A stretch of 36,319 nucleotides of DNA. It comes from JANMES01 sp038229715. GTDB lineage: Bacteria > Planctomycetota > Phycisphaerae > Tepidisphaerales > Tepidisphaeraceae. The stretch is taken from contig JBBROD010000048.1 in assembly GCA_038229715.1 (NCBI GenBank), positions 1 to 36,319 of the forward strand. The letters run 5' to 3'. The position numbers and the translations under genes were made by a program. The notes below the pieces were generated by a model. It saw only the letters and a list, made by a program, of their open reading frames with translations, searched no databases and was not told the DNA's origin. Every line of letters begins with the position of its first letter. Positions within the stretch are counted from its first letter, which is position 1. Positions 31,624-36,319 of this stretch are shown one piece after another.

Positions 31624-32544
31624 ATGAGCGATGTAAAGATCGGCCTGATCGGCGGTAGCGGGATGGCGGCGCATCTGGCGGGTGAGGGGACGCGACACGA
31701 AGTCGACACCCCTTTCGGCAAACCCAGCGATGCGGTCGTCGAAACCACGCTCGCCGGCCTGCCGATTTTTCTGCTCCAGCGACACGGGCCCGGGCACTTG
31801 CTGAATCCGTCGCAGGTGCCCTACCGGGCGAATATCTTCGCCCTCAAGCAGCTCGGCGTGACGCACATTCTGGCGACCGGCGCGGTCGGATCGTTGCGGC
31901 TGGAGATGAAGCCGCGGGATTTGGTGATCGCGGATCAGATCATCGACAAAACCCGCCGGCCGGGCACGTTTTTCGATCACGCCGCGGTTCATGTGGAATT
32001 CGCGGAACCTTTCTGCCCCGTCCTGCGTCAAATACTGCTGGATGCCGCCAAACCGGCTCAGGGTGCGCCTGCAGCGGCTTTTGCGGTACACGATCACGGG
32101 TGTTACGTCGCCATGGAAGGCCCGGCGTTTTCCACCCGCTCCGAAAGCCTGATGCACCGGCTTTGGGGCGGCGATCTGATCGGCATGACCGCCATGCCCG
32201 AGGCGAAACTGGCGAAGGAAGCCGAGATCAGTTACGCGCTGGTCGCACTGGTCACTGATTACGACAGTTGGAAGCCGCACCAGACGAAAAAAGAAGCCGA
32301 AGCCAACCCGCCGGCAGCGCCGGAGGCATTGCTGGCCGAGATTATTGGGAATCTGAAAGTCGCGAGCGACAATGCGTTTACGCTAATTAAGAAGACCATT
32401 GAACTGATCGCCAGCCAGCCTGTTCGATTAGAGGCCTGCAAAGCGAAGGACGCTTTAAAGCTTGCGATCTGGTCAGATAAATCCAAAATCGACCCCGCCG
32501 AGGTGCAACGGTTGGCGCCTTTGTGGTTAAAATACTTTGGTTGA
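31624..32544 (+). CDS. mtnP: S-methyl-5'-thioadenosine phosphorylase
   Basis: 306 residues of the purine nucleoside phosphorylase family 2. It cleaves methylthioadenosine with phosphate to adenine and methylthioribose-1-phosphate in the methionine salvage pathway. Motifs: IGLIGGSGM (phosphate site), FLLQRHGPGHLLNPSQVPYR, ILATGAVGSLRLEMKPRDLV, DQIIDKTRRPGTFF, YVAMEGPAFSTRSES (substrate glutamate region) and MTAMPEAKLAKEAEISYA. Purine or inosine specificity is possible, as in some archaeal and bacterial relatives. The C-terminal 40 residues (CKAKDALKLAIWSDKSKIDP, then VQRLAPLWLKYFG) extend past the usual end. The ATG at 31624 starts the homology; 12 in-frame codons upstream are ignored. No Shine-Dalgarno is present. 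The stop overlaps the first of several TTGATCGAT repeats. Confidence 0.92.
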   Translation: MSDVKIGLIGGSGMAAHLAGEGTRHEVDTPFGKPSDAVVETTLAGLPIFLLQRHGPGHLLNPSQVPYRANIFALKQLGVTHILATGAVGSLRLEMKPRDLVIADQIIDKTRRPGTFFDHAAVHVEFAEPFCPVLRQILLDAAKPAQGAPAAAFAVHDHGCYVAMEGPAFSTRSESLMHRLWGGDLIGMTAMPEAKLAKEAEISYALVALVTDYDSWKPHQTKKEAEANPPAAPEALLAEIIGNLKVASDNAFTLIKKTIELIASQPVRLEACKAKDALKLAIWSDKSKIDPAEVQRLAPLWLKYFG

Positions 32545-32588
32545 TCGATAGTTGATCGATCGTTAATCGATCCGGGGTGTAGATCGAT
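32541..32588. repeat. Short periodic ATCGAT repeats before the PQQ/TPR gene
   Basis: TTGATCGAT (32541-32549), TTGATCGAT (32552-32560), TTAATCGAT (32563-32571) and TAGATCGAT (32580-32588) are spaced 11, 11 and 17 bases apart. They lie between the mtnP stop and the next ATG, on nearly one face of the helix, and could bind a regulator or be slippage products. Confidence 0.6.
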
Positions 32589-32644
32589 CCGTGGGCCGGA
32601 CAATTTCATCGGCCCGATCCTAAGTACCTGATCCGGAGACTCGG

Positions 32645-35600
32645 ATGAACTCCACACATTTGCTCCGTTCCGCGGTGATGGCTTGCGCGATTTGCGGAGG
32701 CGCTTCGCTGATCGCCTATTCGCAGGTCGCCAATCAGGTTCAGGTGAAGCTGCAAGGCGGCATTAACCCGGAAAGCGTGTACGGCAAGGAATCCGCGCAA
32801 GGCGTGTACGTGCGCGATTCAGCCGTCGCGCTCGAAAAATTCGCGCAGGCGCAGCGGATGGAGCGCCTCAAGGAATGGAGTAAAGCCGCCGACCTCTATC
32901 AGGAAGTGCTCGAAAAATTTTCCGACCGCGTCGTCCCGTCGCAGGTGGATAAAGACAACAACATCTACCAGTACACCAGCGTGATCGCCGCCGTTCAGCA
33001 GAAGATGAGCAAATGGCCGGCCGAGGGGTTGGAAGTGTATCGCTCGCGGTACGAGCCGAGCGCGCAGGCGTTGCTCGATTCGGCGCGGCCCGATGATCGG
33101 GCTGCGATGCAGGGAATCCTCAGCCGCTACTTCGCGACAGAAACTGCCAAAATCGCTGGTTTGCGACTGATGGACCTGTACTTCGAGTCCGGCGAGTTTT
33201 CCGCCTCCGCCTGGCTGGCGGACTTGATGCTCACACAACACCCGAATCTCATTGTCGAGCGCCCGCGCGTGCTTTATCGCCGGGCGCTGGCGCTGCACAT
33301 GGCCGGCGAAGAAGAGAAATCCAAGGCCGTGCTCATTGAAATGCAGAGTAAGTACGCCAATGACACCGCAACCATTCGCGGGGTCGATCAGAAGCTGGCA
33401 GAATCACTGACGGCGGAGCTTATTCAACCCGCGCCCGGAGCATCGGCCGTCGCCGATAGTGCCTGGCCGATGTACGGAGGCAGCCCCGGGCACGCGCGCC
33501 TTTCCACCGCCGCCGGGCGACCTGGCGCCAAGCTCTACAGCATCGAACTAGCCAAGCCCAGCTACAAAGGCATGCAAGGCGAACAGGCCTCGCAGCTCAA
33601 GCAGCGCGACCGTATGGATCAGGACTCCGGCGGTTCCCTCACCGTCATGCCCGTAATCGACCACGGCGAAATGTTTTTCCAGGACGGCCAGCGTATCTAC
33701 GCCGTCAGCATCGAGTCCGGCCAGCCGCTTCCGGCCTGGAGCAACACCTATCCCGGCGATCGCCGCGGGCAATACGCTGTCGGCAAGGGCCGCACGCTGC
33801 CGCGCGGGCAGTTGCAGACGATCACGCTGACCGACAGCAAACTTCTTGCAGTGATGGGCCAAGGTGATCGCTTCGCGCAGATGTTCGGCGCTGAAGGCGC
33901 CGCCGGTGACGTGAAACTGGTCTGCCTTGATCGTGCGACCGGCGCGGAAAAATGGATCGCCCAGACGAGAACCTTGCCTGACGAAGCACAAGCCCTCCGC
34001 AGCGCCGAGTTCGGCGGGTCGCCGCTGGTGATCGACCAGAACGTCTACGTCGTCGCCCGCGGCAGCAAGGGGCAGCAGTTCGAAGACTGCTCGGTCATCT
34101 GCTACGACCTGTCGACCGGCAAGTACAAATGGCACTGCTATGTCGCCAGCGCCAACAGCGTCGCCAACGCCATGATGATGGACGGCGACGGCACGGCCGC
34201 TCCTTCCGACGCGATCCCGCAGCTGGCTTACTCCAGCGGACGCCTGTACGTATTGACGAACCTGGGCGCGCTCGCATCCATCGACGCATACGGCGGGCGC
34301 ATCGTCTGGCTCAGCATCTACCAGCGCGACGCATCTGCCAACCGCGGCGCGGTCAACCCGTTCTTTGCGCGCATGAACAACATGCAAAACGGCGTTCCAG
34401 GGGTTAAGCCGTGGATGAGCAATCCGGTGTTCGTCGACAACGGCAAAATCTTCATCCTTCCCAGCGACGGAAAGTATCTGCAAATCTACGACGCCGGCAC
34501 GGGCGTGGAAGTCAAACATCTCGACCCCGGCCACCTCACTCCTTACCGCATCAAGGGAGAACAACAGGCCGAGGCCGACTCGCTGATCGCGGTCAACGGA
34601 TCGCGGCTGCTGGTGACCGGGGCACAAACCGCGATGTACGTGGATTGGGAAAAATACAACATCGACACGTTCAACAAGAAGAACGATCCTTCTATTGTTT
34701 GGCCGTACAACCTGAACGATTCGCTGCGCGGGCGCACGTTCGTCGCCGACGGCAGAGCGTTTATTTCAACCCTGACGCGACTGAAGATCATTGCGCTCAA
34801 GGGCGGCAAAGCCATCGAAGATTATCCACTGTTCGAGAAGTCTCCCAAAGGCTGGCAGCCGGACGATCCGGAAGGTCCGGGCAATATCATCGTCAGCGAC
34901 GACCACGTGATCATCGCCGCCAACCGGCGGATCGATGTTTACACGAACATGGATTTGGCGCGCCAGAAACTGGACGCCGAACTGGCGAAGAATCCCACGT
35001 CGCCCGAGCCTCGCATCCGCTACGCCGAAGTGATGTTTGTTTCTGGTGACACCGACACCGCCATGACCAAGCTCGACGAAGCGATAGACATGCTCGGCGG
35101 GCGCGACAAGATGGCGGCCGGGGCGTCGCGCGACCGGGTTTATGCCACCGCGCTCAAAGTCGCCCAGAAACTCGGCCGAGACATTAAAGACGCCGGCAGC
35201 GATAACCTCTCGCTGGTGCAACAGTTGTTTGATCGCGTGGGCGCTGCCGCCTACTCGCCGACCCAACAGGTGAATTACCGCGTGCTCCGCAGCAAATTTG
35301 CGACGACGATCAAGGACTATCCAGCGGCAGTAAAGCTCTGCCAGGAGATCATTGCCAACGAAGAGTGGCGCAAGGCGCCCGTTGCCGATGAGTCCAACGG
35401 CGCCCAAACACCGGCCAACAACTACGCCAAGCGTGCGATCGATCAGTTGATCCGGACGGCCGGGTCCGATTGCTACAAGATGTACGAACAGGAAGCCAGC
35501 CAACAGTTTGAGGCCGCGAAAACTGCACTTCAGGCTGACACTCTGATTCGCGTAGCGACCACATATCCCAACGCCAAGGTCGCGCCGCAGGCGTTGCTGG

Positions 35601-36319
35601 CTGCAGCGGATCTCAAGGAATCGTCAGCCGATCATCGCACTGCGGTGCAGTTGTTGCGCCAACTTTATTTGACCTATCCGTCCGCGCCCGACAAGCGCCG
35701 GATGCTGGAATCGCTGGCCCGCAACTACATGGGCATTCCCAATCGCTCGAGTGTCGCAATCGCACGACTCAGCGAAGCCGTCGCGCTCGGCGATGTCCCA
35801 CTTTCAGCACCCATGCCGCTGCCCGGCGGGAAAATGCTCGAAAGCGGATCGCTCGCGCACGCACTGGTGGAATTGAAAAAAGCCCGAGGACAGGAAGTGA
35901 GCAATTCCCTGCCCGATTTCAAAATGCCGGTTCCGAATTTTGAGATGATCGACGGCAAGCGAAAGCTTCGCCCGCCGTTCGTGGCTGTGACAAACGATTC
36001 GGTCATCCCCGGGGTACAATCGCTGCTGGTTCCGCCGCGCGAGTATCAGCGGTTCGATCGCGTTGCCACATTCTCGCCGGACAAGGGTGTTTCGGTCTAC
36101 GCGGTCGGTGCAAGCCAGCCGCTGACGACGATCAAATTCGGCGATTCGCCCAACCTGATGTGGAGCCCGACCGGTCCGATGCTCTGGCGGGCCGGCGAGC
36201 TGTCGCAATTCGCGGGCGATACGAACCGTGCCGTCTGGACCTTTGACCTTAAGTCCGCCCCCGCCGGCGAAGCGGTAGCGACTGCCGGGGCCAATGACGT
36301 TAACACCGATGTGAATCCC
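32645..36319 (+). CDS. Secreted PQQ beta-propeller and TPR protein (partial, runs off the window)
   Basis: The frame is open from the ATG at 32645 to the last base, 1225 codons, without a stop. GGAG lies six bases before the ATG. A signal peptide (MNSTHLLRSAVMACAICGG, cleavage near SQVAN) predicts export. Residues about 55-270 are tetratricopeptide-like helices (AQRMERLKEWSKAADLYQEV, RALALHMAGEEEKSKAVL). Residues about 275-765 resemble a PQQ-type propeller (WPMYGGSPGHARLS, VKLVCLDRATGAEKWIAQT, VICYDLSTGKYKWHCYV, LASIDAYGGRIVWL). Residues about 770-1065 return to TPR-like helices (VSGDTDTAMTKLDEAIDML, AVQLLRQLYLTYP), and a further beta-rich part starts near 1110. No catalytic signature is recognised. 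Such large propeller/TPR proteins are typical of planctomycetes and probably act as envelope scaffolds; the role is unknown. Confidence 0.88.
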   Translation, partial: MNSTHLLRSAVMACAICGGASLIAYSQVANQVQVKLQGGINPESVYGKESAQGVYVRDSAVALEKFAQAQRMERLKEWSKAADLYQEVLEKFSDRVVPSQVDKDNNIYQYTSVIAAVQQKMSKWPAEGLEVYRSRYEPSAQALLDSARPDDRAAMQGILSRYFATETAKIAGLRLMDLYFESGEFSASAWLADLMLTQHPNLIVERPRVLYRRALALHMAGEEEKSKAVLIEMQSKYANDTATIRGVDQKLAESLTAELIQPAPGASAVADSAWPMYGGSPGHARLSTAAGRPGAKLYSIELAKPSYKGMQGEQASQLKQRDRMDQDSGGSLTVMPVIDHGEMFFQDGQRIYAVSIESGQPLPAWSNTYPGDRRGQYAVGKGRTLPRGQLQTITLTDSKLLAVMGQGDRFAQMFGAEGAAGDVKLVCLDRATGAEKWIAQTRTLPDEAQALRSAEFGGSPLVIDQNVYVVARGSKGQQFEDCSVICYDLSTGKYKWHCYVASANSVANAMMMDGDGTAAPSDAIPQLAYSSGRLYVLTNLGALASIDAYGGRIVWLSIYQRDASANRGAVNPFFARMNNMQNGVPGVKPWMSNPVFVDNGKIFILPSDGKYLQIYDAGTGVEVKHLDPGHLTPYRIKGEQQAEADSLIAVNGSRLLVTGAQTAMYVDWEKYNIDTFNKKNDPSIVWPYNLNDSLRGRTFVADGRAFISTLTRLKIIALKGGKAIEDYPLFEKSPKGWQPDDPEGPGNIIVSDDHVIIAANRRIDVYTNMDLARQKLDAELAKNPTSPEPRIRYAEVMFVSGDTDTAMTKLDEAIDMLGGRDKMAAGASRDRVYATALKVAQKLGRDIKDAGSDNLSLVQQLFDRVGAAAYSPTQQVNYRVLRSKFATTIKDYPAAVKLCQEIIANEEWRKAPVADESNGAQTPANNYAKRAIDQLIRTAGSDCYKMYEQEASQQFEAAKTALQADTLIRVATTYPNAKVAPQALLAAADLKESSADHRTAVQLLRQLYLTYPSAPDKRRMLESLARNYMGIPNRSSVAIARLSEAVALGDVPLSAPMPLPGGKMLESGSLAHALVELKKARGQEVSNSLPDFKMPVPNFEMIDGKRKLRPPFVAVTNDSVIPGVQSLLVPPREYQRFDRVATFSPDKGVSVYAVGASQPLTTIKFGDSPNLMWSPTGPMLWRAGELSQFAGDTNRAVWTFDLKSAPAGEAVATAGANDVNTDVNP

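Noticed and set aside
32541..32588. CRISPR-like array
   Set aside because: Repeat units are only 9 bases with 2-base gaps, and there are no spacers or cas genes.

Overview
The window reads as chromosomal DNA from a planctomycete, most likely in or near the Phycisphaerae/Tepidisphaerales (inference, not a database result). It is GC-rich by eye and densely coding, with few clear Shine-Dalgarno sites and occasional TTG starts. The gene styles are typical of that phylum: an ECF sigma factor beside a protein with an anti-sigma-like N-terminus, a membrane von Willebrand A protein, a very large secreted PQQ-propeller/TPR protein, polysaccharide-active enzymes, and a PrkA-YeaH-SpoVR locus. I see no transposase, phage, CRISPR, toxin-antitoxin, rRNA or tRNA gene.

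Layout. 1-1446 (all minus): start of an anti-sigma-like/VWA protein, its ECF sigma factor, and an arginine-rich conserved hypothetical protein. 1580-3568 (+): family 42 beta-galactosidase. 3735-5060 (-): HslU without an adjacent HslV. 5137-7422 (+): membrane VWA protein. 7508-8713 (-): membrane-anchored metallophosphoesterase. 8846-9241 (+): PEGA lipoprotein. 9372-10022 (-): SAM methyltransferase. 10396-16256 (+): prkA, a small membrane protein, yeaH, a four-helix membrane protein and spoVR. They are followed by a Uma2 nuclease and 6-phosphogluconolactonase (to 17623). 17672-19279 (-): a secreted SGNH esterase fused to an amidohydrolase, divergent from a heparinase II/III-like lyase (19711-21681, +). 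22052-23257 (+): aspartate-type aminotransferase. 23492-24280 (-): TPR-SPOR lipoprotein. 24494-25960 (+): acyl-CoA ligase. 26129-28225 (-): GT39-like membrane protein. 28504-31278 (-): the tetrapyrrole operon sirC-hemX-hemA with overlapping genes. 31624-32544 (+): methylthioadenosine phosphorylase. 32645 to the end (+): a secreted PQQ/TPR protein of more than 1225 residues, running off the window.

The most striking non-genic feature is a set of long inverted repeats from at least nine sequence families, confined to gaps between genes. Five of the six convergent gene junctions carry one, each of a different family. Two families occur twice in the window, and several elements are nested inside one another. 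In three places a repeat supplies the stop codon or C-terminal tail of a gene. In a fourth, a duplicated fragment of the acyl-CoA ligase 3' end encodes, antisense, the tail of the neighbouring glycosyltransferase. These elements probably act as bidirectional terminators and as a source of new protein ends. Other points for follow-up are a possible small RNA or attenuator before prkA, two unnamed membrane proteins inside the PrkA-YeaH-SpoVR locus, and the esterase-amidohydrolase fusion beside the lyase.
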